A stretch of DNA of 64,000 nt, from contig NZ_JAGXFD010000002.1 in assembly GCF_020148005.1 (NCBI RefSeq), positions 186,001-250,000 of the forward strand, given 5' to 3'. Shown here one piece after another: positions 17,622 through 28,044 of the stretch. The stretch's first letter is position 1; each line of letters begins with the position of its first letter. The notes below the pieces were generated by a model. It was not told the origin of the DNA. It ran no database searches and saw only the letters and a list, made by a program, of their open reading frames with translations. A program made the translations under genes and the position numbers. The DNA is from Modicisalibacter tunisiensis (GTDB taxonomy: Bacteria > Pseudomonadota > Gammaproteobacteria > Pseudomonadales > Halomonadaceae).

Positions 17622-19031
17622 ATGGTACGTATCGACAAGAAGGCCACCCGCCTGTACGTGCTCGACACCAACGTCCTGATCCACGACCCTGCCGCCCTGT
17701 ATCACTTCGAGGAGCACGACGTGGTCATCCCCATGACCGTGCTCGAGGAACTCGACAAGCACAAGAACGGCCTGCGCGATATCGCCCGCACCGCACGCCA
17801 GGTCAGCCGCACCCTCTCCGAACTCACCGCCAGCGCCACCTTCGACGAGATCCGCGCCGGCATTCCACTCCCCGGCACCGGCCAGACCGGACGCCTGCGC
17901 TTTCTCTGCTACAGCGACCTCAAGCCGCTCGACCCGCTCGAGGACAGCCCCGACAACCGCCTGCTGGCCGAAACCTGCCGGCTGCGCGACGAACGCCCGG
18001 ATGCCTCCGTGATCCTGGTGACCAAGGACATCAACCTGCGCGTCAAGGCGGCGGCGCTCAATGTGCCGGTGGAGGATTATCGCAACGACCGCGCGTTCAG
18101 CGACAACGACGCCATGATCGAGGGGGCCCGGGTCTACGCCCAGGCCGGGCCGGACGGCGCCGGTTTGTGGGAGTCCCTCGATGTCGAGGTCAGCGTCGAG
18201 CGCATCGACCAGCAGACCTGCTATGCACTGACCGGCGCACTGCCCGATGACTGGCATGCGGGCATGCTGGTGGCCGACAGCGACAACGGGGCCGACTTCG
18301 AGGCCATCGTGCGCGAGTGCGGGGGCGGTGGTGCCCGGCTCGAGCTGCTGACCAACTACCGTCATCACGCCGGGGTCTGGGGCGTGCACGCCCATGACAG
18401 CCGGCAGAACTTCACGCTCAACCTGCTGATGGACCCCGAGATCGACCTGGTGACCATCGCCGGCACCGCCGGTACCGGCAAGACCTACATGACCCTGGCC
18501 GCCGCCTTCGAGCAGACCTTCGACCAGAAGCGGTTCGAGCGCATCGTCTTCACCCGCGCGCCGATCCCCATGGGCGAGGATATCGGCTTCCTGCCGGGCA
18601 CCGAGGAGGAGAAGATGTCGCCGTGGATGGGCGCCTTCCACGACAACATGGACAACCTGCTGCGCGACGAGCGCGATGGCACCACGAACTGGAGCGAGGG
18701 CGCCACCCGGCAGCTCATCGGCTCACGGGTGCAGATCCGCTCGCCGACCTTCATGCGCGGGCGCACGCTCAACGACACCTTCCTGATCATCGACGAGGCC
18801 CAGAACTTCACGCCCAAGCAGCTCAAGGGGCTGATCTCGCGGGCCGGGCGCAACACCAAGATCATCTGTCTGGGCAACGTCGGCCAGATCGACACGCCCT
18901 ACCTCACCGCCAATACCTGCGGCATGGCCGCGGTGGTCGAACGCTTCCGCGACTGGCCGCATGCCGGCCACATCACCCTGAAGAGCGTCGAGCGCTCGCG
19001 GCTGGCCATGGCCGCGGAGGACCTGCTGTAG
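17622..19031 (+). CDS. PhoH-family protein with N-terminal PIN domain
   Basis: The 469-residue protein joins a PIN nuclease domain (LDTNVLIHDP at the start, acidic residues in VILVTKDINLRVKA) to a PhoH ATPase with Walker A GTAGTGKT (about 281-288) and Walker B FLIIDEAQNF. This PhoH2-like architecture is linked to RNA unwinding and cleavage; the physiological target is unknown. The frame is open 66 codons further upstream, but homologs start at the MVRIDKK-like position and AAGGAG lies 11 bases before ATG 17622. The 170 bases between the metallothionein hairpin and this start may hold its promoter. Confidence 0.9.
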   Translation: MVRIDKKATRLYVLDTNVLIHDPAALYHFEEHDVVIPMTVLEELDKHKNGLRDIARTARQVSRTLSELTASATFDEIRAGIPLPGTGQTGRLRFLCYSDLKPLDPLEDSPDNRLLAETCRLRDERPDASVILVTKDINLRVKAAALNVPVEDYRNDRAFSDNDAMIEGARVYAQAGPDGAGLWESLDVEVSVERIDQQTCYALTGALPDDWHAGMLVADSDNGADFEAIVRECGGGGARLELLTNYRHHAGVWGVHAHDSRQNFTLNLLMDPEIDLVTIAGTAGTGKTYMTLAAAFEQTFDQKRFERIVFTRAPIPMGEDIGFLPGTEEEKMSPWMGAFHDNMDNLLRDERDGTTNWSEGATRQLIGSRVQIRSPTFMRGRTLNDTFLIIDEAQNFTPKQLKGLISRAGRNTKIICLGNVGQIDTPYLTANTCGMAAVVERFRDWPHAGHITLKSVERSRLAMAAEDLL

Positions 19032-19055
19032 CTGCAGAAGGTACCCACACGACAG

Positions 19056-19096
19056 CGCCGGCCGGGCGGCCAGTACCACGGGCCGCCAGGCCGGCG
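19056..19096. terminator. Large GC hairpin between convergent genes
   Basis: CGCCGGCC, a mismatch, GGCGGCC, a nine-base loop, then the complementary arms (GGCCGCC, mismatch, GGCCGGCG). It lies between the phoH stop and the stop of the convergent 75-residue protein gene, so it could serve both. No T-run is seen. Confidence 0.35.
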
Positions 19097-19116
19097 TCAC
19101 CGGGCCGGGAAACGAG

Positions 19117-19344
19117 TCAGTGCCGTGCGTTCACGGCCTTCTCGAGCAGCGCCTCGCTCTCGCTGCCGGGCCCCTTGCGCAGGATCTCCTGCGCCTCGTG
19201 ATAGAGGCACACGTAGGCGTTGCAGGAAGCACAGAACACCTTGTCGTCGGGATTGTGGACCTCGGACACCCGCATCAGATGGCTGCCGCACGCGGGGCAC
19301 CCCACCGGCAGACGAAAATCCTCGGACAGGTCATGATCGGTCAT
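19117..19344 (-). CDS. Small zinc-ribbon-like protein of unknown function
   Basis: The 75-residue protein has two CxxC pairs (C16-C19 in GCPACGS and C39-C42 in FCASCNA) that could hold one zinc ion, followed by a charged helix. I do not recognise the family with confidence. GGGAG nine bases before the ATG at 19344 supports translation; a GTG two codons upstream is an alternative. It is convergent with phoH and separated from the next minus-strand gene by about 90 bases. Confidence 0.6.
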   Translation of the reverse strand: MTDHDLSEDFRLPVGCPACGSHLMRVSEVHNPDDKVFCASCNAYVCLYHEAQEILRKGPGSESEALLEKAVNARH

Positions 19345-19437
19345 TGGCACTCACTCCCTTGATGGTGAAGGCAGGGCCGCCACCGGCCCTGCCTTCAGTG
19401 TTTGGGGCATCGGCCCGATTATCAAGCACCCGGCCCC

Positions 19438-20073
19438 TCAAGTCCCCTGCCGGCGCAGCACCACGCCCACATTGTTGGCCGGCATCTCCACGACCTGCTC
19501 GAGGTGCAGGCCGCGGGCGCGTGCCAGGGTCGACACCGCCGCCAGCGAGCGCAGGCCCCAGCGCGGATCGCGGCGGCGCAGCTCGGCATCGAAGGCCTCG
19601 TTGCTGGGCGCCGTCGGCACCCCGTCGCGCAGGAAGGGACCGTAGAGGAACAGCGGGGCCCCGGCCGGCAGGCGTTCGCCGGCCTCGCCCAGCAGGGCCT
19701 CGGTCACCGACCAGGGGGCGATGTGCAGCAGATTGATGGCCACCAGGGCGTCGAAGCCATCGACCGCCCAGGGGCGCCGCTCCACATCCAGGGCCAGCGG
19801 CTCGGCCAGGTTGTCGAGGCCGCTCTCCGCTCGCCAGGCCGCGATCGAGGCCCGGGCCGACTCGCCGGGGTCACTGGGCTGCCAGCGCACGTCCGGCAGC
19901 GCCGCGGCAAAATGCACGGCATGCTCGCCGGTGCCGCTGGCCAGCTCCAGCACCGTTCGAGCCTCGCTCAGCAGCGGCGCGAGCGTGGCCAGAATCGGCT
20001 CGCGGTTGCGCCGGGCCGCCGGGCTGGACAGGCGTTGGTCCGAATGGCCCGCCCTCGGGTCCATGCTCTGCAT
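19438..20073 (-). CDS. DUF938 SAM-dependent methyltransferase
   Basis: This is a 211-residue class I methyltransferase-fold protein. The SAM-binding glycine motif is VLELASGTGEHAVHFA, followed by LPDVRWQPSDP and the family marker AINLLHIAPW. The DUF938 family is widespread in proteobacteria without a known substrate. The frame is open 57 codons further upstream, but GAGGAGAG seven bases before the ATG at 20073 and homolog length favour this start. It is divergent from the histidine kinase gene. Confidence 0.85.
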   Translation of the reverse strand: MQSMDPRAGHSDQRLSSPAARRNREPILATLAPLLSEARTVLELASGTGEHAVHFAAALPDVRWQPSDPGESARASIAAWRAESGLDNLAEPLALDVERRPWAVDGFDALVAINLLHIAPWSVTEALLGEAGERLPAGAPLFLYGPFLRDGVPTAPSNEAFDAELRRRDPRWGLRSLAAVSTLARARGLHLEQVVEMPANNVGVVLRRQGT

Positions 20074-20281
20074 CGTGACACTCTCCTCGGTACCTTGCTC
20101 GGTACTCGCCTGGGTATCGGCGGTGACGCTCCGATCCGTCCTCGCTCGGGCGCCACCCCGTTCAAGTTTCGTCGGCCACGGGCCGATAAGACAGCAAATG
20201 CGGTCCGCCATGCCGGGGTCAGGGCGCGGCGCCGCTTTCGCCACCGCGGGTCATCAAGCGTCAGGAACGATCACTCTTGCC

Positions 20282-22150
20282 ATGCAGCCTCCACGCCTTC
20301 CCGACACCGAAGCACAACGCTTGCGGACCCTGCACCGTCTCGAGCTCCTCGACAGCCTCCCGGAGATCGAGTTCGACCAGCTGACCGAGCTGGCCGCGCG
20401 CCTGTTCGACGTGCCCACGGCCCTGATCTCCCTGGTCGACAGCCATCGCCAGTGGTTCAAGTCGGCACGCGGCCTGGACTGCCGGGAAACCCCTCGGGAG
20501 ATCTCCTTCTGCGGCCATGTCGTCGCCGACGACCAGCCGCTGGTGATCGAGGACGCCCGGCGGGATGCGCGTTTCCATGACAACCCCCTGGTGGCTCAGG
20601 CCGAGGGCATCCGCTTCTATGCCGGCCATCCGCTGCGCCCCCTCGACGGCCATGTCGTCGGCACCCTGTGCCTGATCGACACCCGTCCGCGCCGGCTCGA
20701 CGCCCGGCAGCGGGAGAGCCTGGCGCTGCTCGCCGCCCAGGCGGAGGAGTTGATCCGCCTGCACCTGGCCCGCCGCGAGTCGCGCAGGCGCGAGCACCGG
20801 AATCATCGCCAGCAGGCCCTGCTGCGCATCCTGCATCAGGGCATCACCGACTATCGCGCCCTGATGTCGGAACGGCGGCTCTGGGACTTCCTGATGGAAG
20901 CCCTGCGCGAGCTGACCGGCAGCGACTACGCCCTGATCGGCGAGGTCCTGCACGAGGGCGAGGGGCCGGCCCTGAAGATCCACGCCATCACCGATCTCGC
21001 GTGGAACACGCAGTCCCGCCGGCTCATGGCGCAGTTGAGCTCGGGGAACATGCGCCTGACCAATCCCGGCTCGCTGCTGGGACGCGTGTTCGCCCATGGC
21101 GACACCGTCATCACCGACGACCTGGCCAGCCATCCCCTGCGCGGCGGCTTTCCCCCCGGCCACCCGCCGATCCACAACTACCTGGGCGTTCCCATCGTTC
21201 ACGACGGCCGGGTGATCGGCATGTACGCCACCGCCAACAGCGCGGAAGGCTATTCCCCCGAGACCGTGGCCTGGCTGGCGCCATTCAACGCCACCTGCGC
21301 GCTGCTGATCAATCTCTATCGGCAGTTTTCCGAACGCGACCGCATCCAGCAGGCCATCACCCGGGCCCGCGACGAGGCCGAGCAGGCCAGTCGCGCCAAG
21401 AGCGAGTTTCTCTCGGCGATGAGCCATGAGCTGCGCACCCCGCTCAACGCCATCCTCGGCTTCGCCCAGCTGCTCGCCAACGGCCGCCGCGACCCGCTGT
21501 CCGCCCGCCAGCAGCGGCAGGTCGCCCAGATCCGCAGCAGCGGCGATCACCTGCTGGCGCTGATCAACGACATTCTCGACCTGTCGCGGATCGAGGCCGG
21601 TCGCCTGACCCTGTGCCTCGAGGCGATTCCGCTGGAGGCGGTCTGCCGCGAGGTCCTGGAGACGCTGGCCCCGCTCGCCAGGGAGGCCGACATCGCCCTG
21701 CACGGCCCTGCAGGCGACGTTCAGCCGCTCGTGCTGGCCGACCACACCCGCCTCAAGCAGGTCCTGCTCAACCTGCTGTCCAACGCCATCAAGTACAACC
21801 GCCCGACGGGGCGCGTCGAGATGGCCGTCAGCGAACAGGCTCACACCGCCCGGGTCAGCATCGAGGACACCGGCCACGGCATCGCCCCGGAGCGACTCGG
21901 CGAGCTGTTCGAACCCTTCAACCGCCTGGAGGCCGAAGGCAGCACCATTGAAGGCACCGGCATCGGCCTGGCGCTGACCCGCCAGCTGGTCGAGAGCATG
22001 CAGGGTCGCATCGGTGTCACCAGCGAACGCGGGGCCGGCAGTCGGTTCTGGATCGACCTGCCCCTCGCCGACAGCCTCCCCGGCGGCAAGGACGATGCGT
22101 CGCTCGCCGCCCCGCCCCTTTGCTGCAACAAGGAAGACAGCGATGCCTGA
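20282..22150 (+). CDS. Soluble hybrid-free GAF-GAF histidine kinase
   Basis: A 622-residue sensor kinase without membrane segments. The first GAF domain (about 20-165) includes LISLVDSHRQWFKS and ISFCGHVV, typical of GAF domains preceding GGDEF or kinase modules. A second GAF-like domain spans about 190-350. After a coiled coil come the HisKA box SHELRTPLNAILGF with H382, and a HATPase domain with N-box NLLSNAIKYN and G-boxes DTGHGIAP and GTGIGLAL. It overlaps the following REC-GGDEF-EAL gene by eight bases, so the two form a cognate pair. The shorter start fits homologs; the frame is open far upstream without support. Confidence 0.9.
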   Translation: MQPPRLPDTEAQRLRTLHRLELLDSLPEIEFDQLTELAARLFDVPTALISLVDSHRQWFKSARGLDCRETPREISFCGHVVADDQPLVIEDARRDARFHDNPLVAQAEGIRFYAGHPLRPLDGHVVGTLCLIDTRPRRLDARQRESLALLAAQAEELIRLHLARRESRRREHRNHRQQALLRILHQGITDYRALMSERRLWDFLMEALRELTGSDYALIGEVLHEGEGPALKIHAITDLAWNTQSRRLMAQLSSGNMRLTNPGSLLGRVFAHGDTVITDDLASHPLRGGFPPGHPPIHNYLGVPIVHDGRVIGMYATANSAEGYSPETVAWLAPFNATCALLINLYRQFSERDRIQQAITRARDEAEQASRAKSEFLSAMSHELRTPLNAILGFAQLLANGRRDPLSARQQRQVAQIRSSGDHLLALINDILDLSRIEAGRLTLCLEAIPLEAVCREVLETLAPLAREADIALHGPAGDVQPLVLADHTRLKQVLLNLLSNAIKYNRPTGRVEMAVSEQAHTARVSIEDTGHGIAPERLGELFEPFNRLEAEGSTIEGTGIGLALTRQLVESMQGRIGVTSERGAGSRFWIDLPLADSLPGGKDDASLAAPPLCCNKEDSDA

Positions 22151-23912
22151 CAGGGACGCCCTGCTCGCCAGTCACATACTGGTGGTCGACGACAACCCCG
22201 CCAATCTGGTCCTGCTCGAGGACCTGCTCGAGGACGCGGGCTTTACCCGGGTCGTCACCCTCGACGACGCCCGCCGGGTGATCGACTACTGTCGCGACAC
22301 CCCGCCCGACCTGCTGCTGCTCGACGTGCGTATGCCGCATGTCGACGGCCTGACCCTGCTCGGCCAGCTGCAGCCGCTATGGAACGGCGAGGGGCCGCCG
22401 GTGATCGTGCTGACCGCCCAGACCGATCGCGCCACCCGCTCGCGGGCACTGGCGCTGGGCGCCCGCGACTTCCTGAACAAGCCCTTCGACCATCAGGAGG
22501 CGCTGCAGCGCATCCACAATGCCCTCCAGGCCGGTCATCTGTATCGGGAACGCAGGGACCAGAACGCGCGCCTCGAGCAGCTCGTGGCCCAGCGGACCGC
22601 CGAGCTGGAGCGCCTGGCCTTTCAGGAGCCGATTACCGGCCGGCCCAATCGCGGTGCCCTGGTCAAGTGGCTGGAGCGGCACCTGGCGGCGGATCACGGG
22701 GTCTGCCTGCTGTTCATCGCCCTCGACGGCCTCGACGACATCGCCCGCCTGCATGGCTACCCGGCCTCGGATGCCCTGCTCAAGCATGCCTGCCGCCTGC
22801 TGGCCAGCGAAGCCCATTCACTCGACGTGATGGGCTGCTGGGGCGGTGCCGAGCTGCTGCTGATCTGTCACGCTTCCCTGGCGGAAACCACCCTGCAGAC
22901 CCGCGCCCGGCGCATCCTGACCCTGCTGACCCGCGACCACCAGATCGACGACGCCCTGATGTCGCTGACGGCCCGCATCGGCATCAGCCGGGCGGGCATC
23001 GATGCCGACACCCCCGAGCAGCTGATTCGCCAGGCCACCCTGGCCCTGCCGTCGCCGGGCGAGCCACCGGTGGGCCTCTACTCGGCCGACCTCGAGCGAC
23101 GCCACCAGCAGCGGGCCCGCATCCATCAGCTGCTGCGCGACGCCACCAGCCGGGGCGAACTGCAGCTGGTCTATCAGCCCAAGGTATCGCTGCGCAGTGG
23201 CCGGCTGATCGGCGCCGAGGCCCTGCTGCGCTGGAACAGCGCCGAGCTGGGGCCTGTCTCGCCGGGCGACTTCATTCCGCTGGCCGAGACCAGCGGCGAG
23301 ATCCTGGCCATCGGTGACTGGGTGGTCGACGAGGCCCTGCGCCAGGCCCGGGAATGGCGCGGGCGCGGCGAGGTGGACGACGATTTCAGCATCGCCATCA
23401 ACGTCGCCGCCCGCCAGCTGATGACGGCGGGGTTCGCCGAGCGTGTCCTGACCCGCCTGCGCTATGCCGGGCTGCCCGCGCACGCGCTGGAGGTCGAGGT
23501 CACCGAGTCGGGACTGATGGAGGACATCAGCCTCGCGCGCCAGACGCTGCGCACGCTGGCCGACCAGGGCATCAAGATCGCCATCGACGACTTCGGCACG
23601 GGCTACTCCTCGCTGGCCTACCTGAAGACGCTGCCGGTCAACACGCTGAAGATCGATCGGGCCTTCATCGACGACATGCTGCACAGCAGCCACGATCGCA
23701 ACCTGGCCAACACCGTGATCCAGCTGGCCCACAGCTTCGGCTGCGACGTGGTCGCCGAAGGCATCGAGAACCCGGAGCAGGCTCGGCTGCTGGCGTCGCT
23801 GGACTGCGAACACGCCCAGGGGTACTGGTTCTCGGCCCCGCTGCCGGCCGAGCGCTTCCTGGCATGGAAGGCACGCTACCACGCCGAGCACTATCACGAG
23901 CCCTCTCGCTAG
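22143..23912 (+). CDS. REC-GGDEF(degenerate)-EAL response regulator, c-di-GMP phosphodiesterase
   Basis: A 589-residue response regulator. The receiver domain (about 10-130) has D61 in LLLLDVRMPHVDG and the lysine in NKPFD. A coiled linker leads to a GGDEF-like domain whose signature is GGAEL, so cyclase activity is unlikely. The C-terminal EAL domain keeps EALLRW, the catalytic DDFGTGYSSLAYL and the VVAEGIEN loop, so it should hydrolyse c-di-GMP. Its start lies inside the end of the kinase gene (ATGCCTGA), which implies translational coupling. The probable flow is kinase H382 to D61, then altered phosphodiesterase activity. Confidence 0.92.
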   Translation: MPDRDALLASHILVVDDNPANLVLLEDLLEDAGFTRVVTLDDARRVIDYCRDTPPDLLLLDVRMPHVDGLTLLGQLQPLWNGEGPPVIVLTAQTDRATRSRALALGARDFLNKPFDHQEALQRIHNALQAGHLYRERRDQNARLEQLVAQRTAELERLAFQEPITGRPNRGALVKWLERHLAADHGVCLLFIALDGLDDIARLHGYPASDALLKHACRLLASEAHSLDVMGCWGGAELLLICHASLAETTLQTRARRILTLLTRDHQIDDALMSLTARIGISRAGIDADTPEQLIRQATLALPSPGEPPVGLYSADLERRHQQRARIHQLLRDATSRGELQLVYQPKVSLRSGRLIGAEALLRWNSAELGPVSPGDFIPLAETSGEILAIGDWVVDEALRQAREWRGRGEVDDDFSIAINVAARQLMTAGFAERVLTRLRYAGLPAHALEVEVTESGLMEDISLARQTLRTLADQGIKIAIDDFGTGYSSLAYLKTLPVNTLKIDRAFIDDMLHSSHDRNLANTVIQLAHSFGCDVVAEGIENPEQARLLASLDCEHAQGYWFSAPLPAERFLAWKARYHAEHYHEPSR

Positions 23913-23963
23913 CCGGGCGCGTCCACGACGCGCCGCCACTTCCGCCCCCCGGCAACGGCCGGA

Positions 23964-23992
23964 CAAAAAGAGACCCGCCTGGCAGGCGGGTC
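23964..23992 (-). terminator. Rho-independent terminator of the zwf-pgl-eda operon
   Basis: Read on the minus strand, GACCCGCC, loop TGCCA, GGCGGGTC is followed by TCTCTTTTTGT. The stem lies about 60 bases beyond the eda stop, and the T-run is on the minus-strand side, so it ends the zwf operon rather than the plus-strand signalling pair. Confidence 0.8.
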
Positions 23993-24050
23993 AAGCAACA
24001 GCTACGGCTGTCGAGAGAGAACTGTCGGCCGTCCCGCGGGCGGGATCGGC

Positions 24051-24713
<663 letters not shown>

Positions 24714-24733
24714 GTCATGCTCCAGGAATCGGT

Positions 24734-25408
24734 TCAGGGTGCCCAGTAGACGGCCAGCGGACAGGCCAGGAAGGCACGGATGGGCAGCTCGCGAGCATCG
24801 TCACCGGCCAGGGCCCGGGCCAGGACCGAGCGCTTGTTGTCGCCGACGATGTGCAGGATGTGGCGGCGCGCACGATGCAGATAGGCGGCGCTCAGGGTGA
24901 TGCGCGGCTGGGGAACGCTCAGGGCACGCACGGCCACCACCGCCTCGTCGGTGGTCAGGGCCAGCCCCAGTTCACCGCTGTCGGGGAACAGCGAGGCGGT
25001 ATGGCCGTCCCCGCCCATGCCCAGAATCACCGCGCTGGCCGGCCAGGGCAGCGTGGCGATGCGCTCGGCCACGGCGGCCGCCCCCTGTTCGGGCGTGCCC
25101 TCGTCGCTGGTCAGCGGATGGAATTTCGCCGCCGCCGCCGGACCGACGAGCAGCTGCTCGCGGACCAGCCGGGCGTTGCTGTCGGCGTTGTCCTCGCCCA
25201 CCCAGCGCTCGTCGGCCAGGGTCACGTCGATGCGCTCCCAGGGCAGCGCCATGGCCGCCAGCCGGGCGAAGAACGTCACCGGCGTGGAGCCGCCGGACAC
25301 CACCAGCAGCGCCCGGGGCTGCTGTTCCAGGTCGGCGCTCAACGCCCCGGCCACCGCCTCGGCCAGTTGCGCGGCAAGCCGCTCCCGCGGAGAAATCTCG
25401 GTCGTCAT
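24734..25408 (-). CDS. pgl: 6-Phosphogluconolactonase
   Basis: The 224-residue DevB-type enzyme hydrolyses 6-phosphogluconolactone in the oxidative hexose phosphate route. Typical segments are VVSGGSTPVTFFARL, DERWVGEDNADSNARLVREQLL, and ILGMGGDGHTASLFP. It sits between zwf (15 bases upstream) and eda, forming a complete feed into the Entner-Doudoroff pathway; edd is not in this window. Confidence 0.95.
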   Translation of the reverse strand: MTTEISPRERLAAQLAEAVAGALSADLEQQPRALLVVSGGSTPVTFFARLAAMALPWERIDVTLADERWVGEDNADSNARLVREQLLVGPAAAAKFHPLTSDEGTPEQGAAAVAERIATLPWPASAVILGMGGDGHTASLFPDSGELGLALTTDEAVVAVRALSVPQPRITLSAAYLHRARRHILHIVGDNKRSVLARALAGDDARELPIRAFLACPLAVYWAP

Positions 25409-25423
25409 GGAGTCACGCCTCGC

Positions 25424-26899
25424 TCAATAGTCCTCGTACCAGCTACGGCCGTCCTGGGTGATCATGGCGATCGACGCCACCGGCCCCCAGGACCCCGCCG
25501 GATAGCGCCGCGGCGGCATGTCGCGGGCCTTCCATCCCTCGATCAGCTGGTCGCACCAGCGCCAGGCGTACTCCACCTCGTCGCGGCGCACGAACAGGTA
25601 CTGCTGGCCCTTCATCACCTCGAGCAGCAGCCGCTCGTAGGCATCCGGAATCCGCGACTTGGGGAAGGCGCTGTTGAAGTCCAGGTGCAGCGGCCCCGGG
25701 CGCAGGCGCATGCCCTTGTCGAGCCCGCCGTCCTTGGTCAGCACCTGCAGGGCGATGCCCTCTTCCGGCTGCAGGCGGATGATCAGCTTGTTGGCGGCCA
25801 GGTCGCGCTGGTCGGGATCGAAGATGTAGTGCGGCTGCTGGCGGAAGTGGATGACGATCTGCGAGAGCTTCTCGGGCATCCGCTTGCCGGTGCGCAGATA
25901 GAATGGCACCCCGGCCCAGCGCCAGTTGGAGACCTCGGTCTTCATGGCGACGAAGGTCTCGGTGCGGCTCTCGGTGTTGGCGCCTTCTTCTTCCAGATAG
26001 CCCGGCACGCTCTCGCCGTTGATCGACCCGGCGATGTACTGCCCGCGTACCACGTCGCGACCGATGGTCTCCTGGGTGAAGGGCTTGAGGGCCTTGAGCA
26101 CCTTGACCTTCTCGTCACGGATGGCATCGGCATCCAGATTCGACGGCGGGTCCATGGCGATCAGGCAGAGCAGCTGGAGCAGGTGGTTCTGCACCATGTC
26201 GCGCAGCTGACCGGCCTTGTCGAAGTAGCCCCAGCGCCCCTCGATGCCCACCTGCTCGGCCACGGTGATCTCGACGTGCGAGATCTGGTTCTGATTCCAC
26301 TGGTTGCCGAACAGCGGGTTGGCGAAGCGCAGGGCGATCAGGTTCTGGACGGTTTCCTTGCCCAGGTAATGATCGATGCGATAGATGCGCGACTCGGGGA
26401 AGGCCTCGCCGATCGCGTCGTTGATCTGCCGCGAGGATTCCAGATCGTAGCCGATGGGCTTTTCCACCACCACGCGCGTCTGCTCGTCCAGGCTGCCGCT
26501 GGCGCTCAGGTTGCGGCAGATATCGCCGTAGATGCTCGCCGGCACGGCCAGATAGACGGTCATCGGCCGCTCGACGTCCTTGCGCCACCGGGCGATGGCG
26601 TCGTAGCCCTCGACGGTGGCGAAATCGAGCTGGAGGTAGTCGAGGCGCGCGATGAAGCGCTCCAGACAGGTCTTTTCCAGCAGCGCCGTCTTGACGTGCT
26701 TCTTCAGCGCCTGCTGGACGCGCTGGCGGAAGGCCTCGGCGTCGATGTCCTGGCGCGCCAGGCCGAGGATGCGCGTCGACGCGCCCAGCAGGCCGTCGCG
26801 ATCGAGATGGTAAAGCGCCGTGTAGAGCTTGCGCAGGGCCAGGTCACCGAGGGCGCCGAACAGCGCCAGATCGATGTCGGGCGTGGTGTCTTGGGTCAT
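25424..26899 (-). CDS. zwf: Glucose-6-phosphate 1-dehydrogenase
   Basis: A 491-residue NAD(P)-linked dehydrogenase. The coenzyme loop is GALGDLA (15-21; GASGDLA in most relatives), the substrate signature RIDHYLGKE is at 174-182, and EKPIGYD lies just before it. It is the first gene of the zwf-pgl-eda operon. The 200-base region separating it from divergent hexR holds HexR-like operators. The glycine-alanine-leucine variant of the coenzyme loop may affect NADP/NAD preference, which cannot be judged here. Confidence 0.96.
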   Translation of the reverse strand: MTQDTTPDIDLALFGALGDLALRKLYTALYHLDRDGLLGASTRILGLARQDIDAEAFRQRVQQALKKHVKTALLEKTCLERFIARLDYLQLDFATVEGYDAIARWRKDVERPMTVYLAVPASIYGDICRNLSASGSLDEQTRVVVEKPIGYDLESSRQINDAIGEAFPESRIYRIDHYLGKETVQNLIALRFANPLFGNQWNQNQISHVEITVAEQVGIEGRWGYFDKAGQLRDMVQNHLLQLLCLIAMDPPSNLDADAIRDEKVKVLKALKPFTQETIGRDVVRGQYIAGSINGESVPGYLEEEGANTESRTETFVAMKTEVSNWRWAGVPFYLRTGKRMPEKLSQIVIHFRQQPHYIFDPDQRDLAANKLIIRLQPEEGIALQVLTKDGGLDKGMRLRPGPLHLDFNSAFPKSRIPDAYERLLLEVMKGQQYLFVRRDEVEYAWRWCDQLIEGWKARDMPPRRYPAGSWGPVASIAMITQDGRSWYEDY

Positions 26900-26972
26900 G
26901 CCTCGAACCCCTTCAATCTGGTAATCTTACGTATAAAATATGCCATTGATGCGTTTCACGGCAAGATTAATC

Positions 26973-26987
26973 GGTAATTTTACTACC
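26973..26987. promoter_or_regulatory. HexR-like operator, zwf-proximal
   Basis: GGTAATTTTACTACC is an inverted repeat (GGTAAT/ACTACC around TTT) close to the published HexR pattern TGTAAT-N3-ATTACA. It lies 74 bases upstream of the zwf start. Confidence 0.55.
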
Positions 26988-27056
26988 AAACATGCCATCC
27001 TGTCGTGGCCCGCGCTTGGCGTTATCCCGAGCGTCACGCTAGGATGTGGCTACCAA

Positions 27057-27074
27057 TGTAGTTAAATCACTACA
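27057..27074. promoter_or_regulatory. HexR-like palindrome, hexR-proximal
   Basis: TGTAGT-TAAATC-ACTACA is a perfect six-base inverted repeat just 26 bases before the hexR start. Half-sites fit HexR (TGTARTnnnAYTACA) but the spacing is six instead of three, so autoregulation is plausible, not certain. Confidence 0.5.
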
Positions 27075-27099
27075 TATTGCATCAGGAGCCGTTATTCGC

Positions 27100-27966
27100 A
27101 TGGCCAGCCATGACCTTCTCGAGCGCATTCGCGCCCGCCTCGACGAGCTCAACCGCTCGGAACGCAAGGTGGCCGATGTCATTCTCCAGGACCCGGCGAC
27201 CGCCACCGGACTGAGCATCGCCACCCTGGCGCAGGCGGCCTCGGTCAGCGAACCCACCGTCAACCGCTTCTGCCGCAATTTCGACGCCAAGGGCTACCCG
27301 GACTTCAAGATCAAGCTGGCACAAAGTCTGGCCGGCGGCACGCCCTATGTCAGCCGCAGCGTCGAACGCGGGGACGACGCCGCCCGCTACGGCGACAAGA
27401 TCTTCGGCGCCACCATCGCCGCCCTCGACGACGCTCGCCGCGCACTCGACGCCAAGCGCGTGGAACGCGCCGTCGACTACCTGATCCAGGCCAAGCAGAT
27501 CAGCTTCTTCGGCCTCGGCGCCTCGGGCCCGGTCGCCCAGGACGCCCAGCACAAGTTCTTCCGCTTCAACCTGCCGGTGATGGTCTACGAGGACGTGCTC
27601 ATGCAGCGCATGGTCGCCGCCGCCAGCCACACCGGCGATGCCATCGTGATCATCTCCTACACCGGACGCACCCGCGAACTGGTGGAGATCGCCCGCCTCG
27701 CCCGCAGCAACGGCGCCGTGGTGCTGGGAATCACTGCCCCCAACTCGCCGCTGGCCCGGGAGTGCACCGAGACGCTCGAGGTGATCGCTCCCGAGGACAC
27801 CGACGTCTACATGCCGATGACCTCGCGGATGATCCACCTGGCGCTGATCGACGTGCTCGCCACCGGCGTGACGCTGCGCCGCGGCGAGGACTTCCAGACC
27901 CACCTCAAGAAGATCAAGGACAGCCTGCAGGCCACGCGCTTTCCCGCCCCGGACACCGAATCCTAG
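27100..27966 (+). CDS. hexR: HexR, RpiR-family regulator of glucose metabolism
   Basis: The 288-residue regulator has an N-terminal RpiR helix-turn-helix ([27 protein letters not shown]) and a C-terminal SIS sugar-phosphate-binding domain (about 125-250; [35 protein letters not shown]). In Pseudomonas and Shewanella HexR binds zwf and related promoters and is released by KDPG. The divergent position next to zwf-pgl-eda matches that role. The ATG at 27100, preceded by CAGGAG, is preferred over a GTG 18 codons upstream that would overlap the operator. Confidence 0.94.
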   Translation: MASHDLLERIRARLDELNRSERKVADVILQDPATATGLSIATLAQAASVSEPTVNRFCRNFDAKGYPDFKIKLAQSLAGGTPYVSRSVERGDDAARYGDKIFGATIAALDDARRALDAKRVERAVDYLIQAKQISFFGLGASGPVAQDAQHKFFRFNLPVMVYEDVLMQRMVAAASHTGDAIVIISYTGRTRELVEIARLARSNGAVVLGITAPNSPLARECTETLEVIAPEDTDVYMPMTSRMIHLALIDVLATGVTLRRGEDFQTHLKKIKDSLQATRFPAPDTES

Positions 27967-28044
27967 TCGGGCAGGTTTAGCGGACTTGCCCCCTCCGCCG
28001 CCAGGCTCAACAATAGCGCCCCCATTCTCGACAGGAGCCCCTCG

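Noticed and set aside
24851-26977. 708-codon frame opposite pgl and zwf
   Set aside because: Antisense shadow; pgl and zwf signatures are unambiguous on the minus strand.
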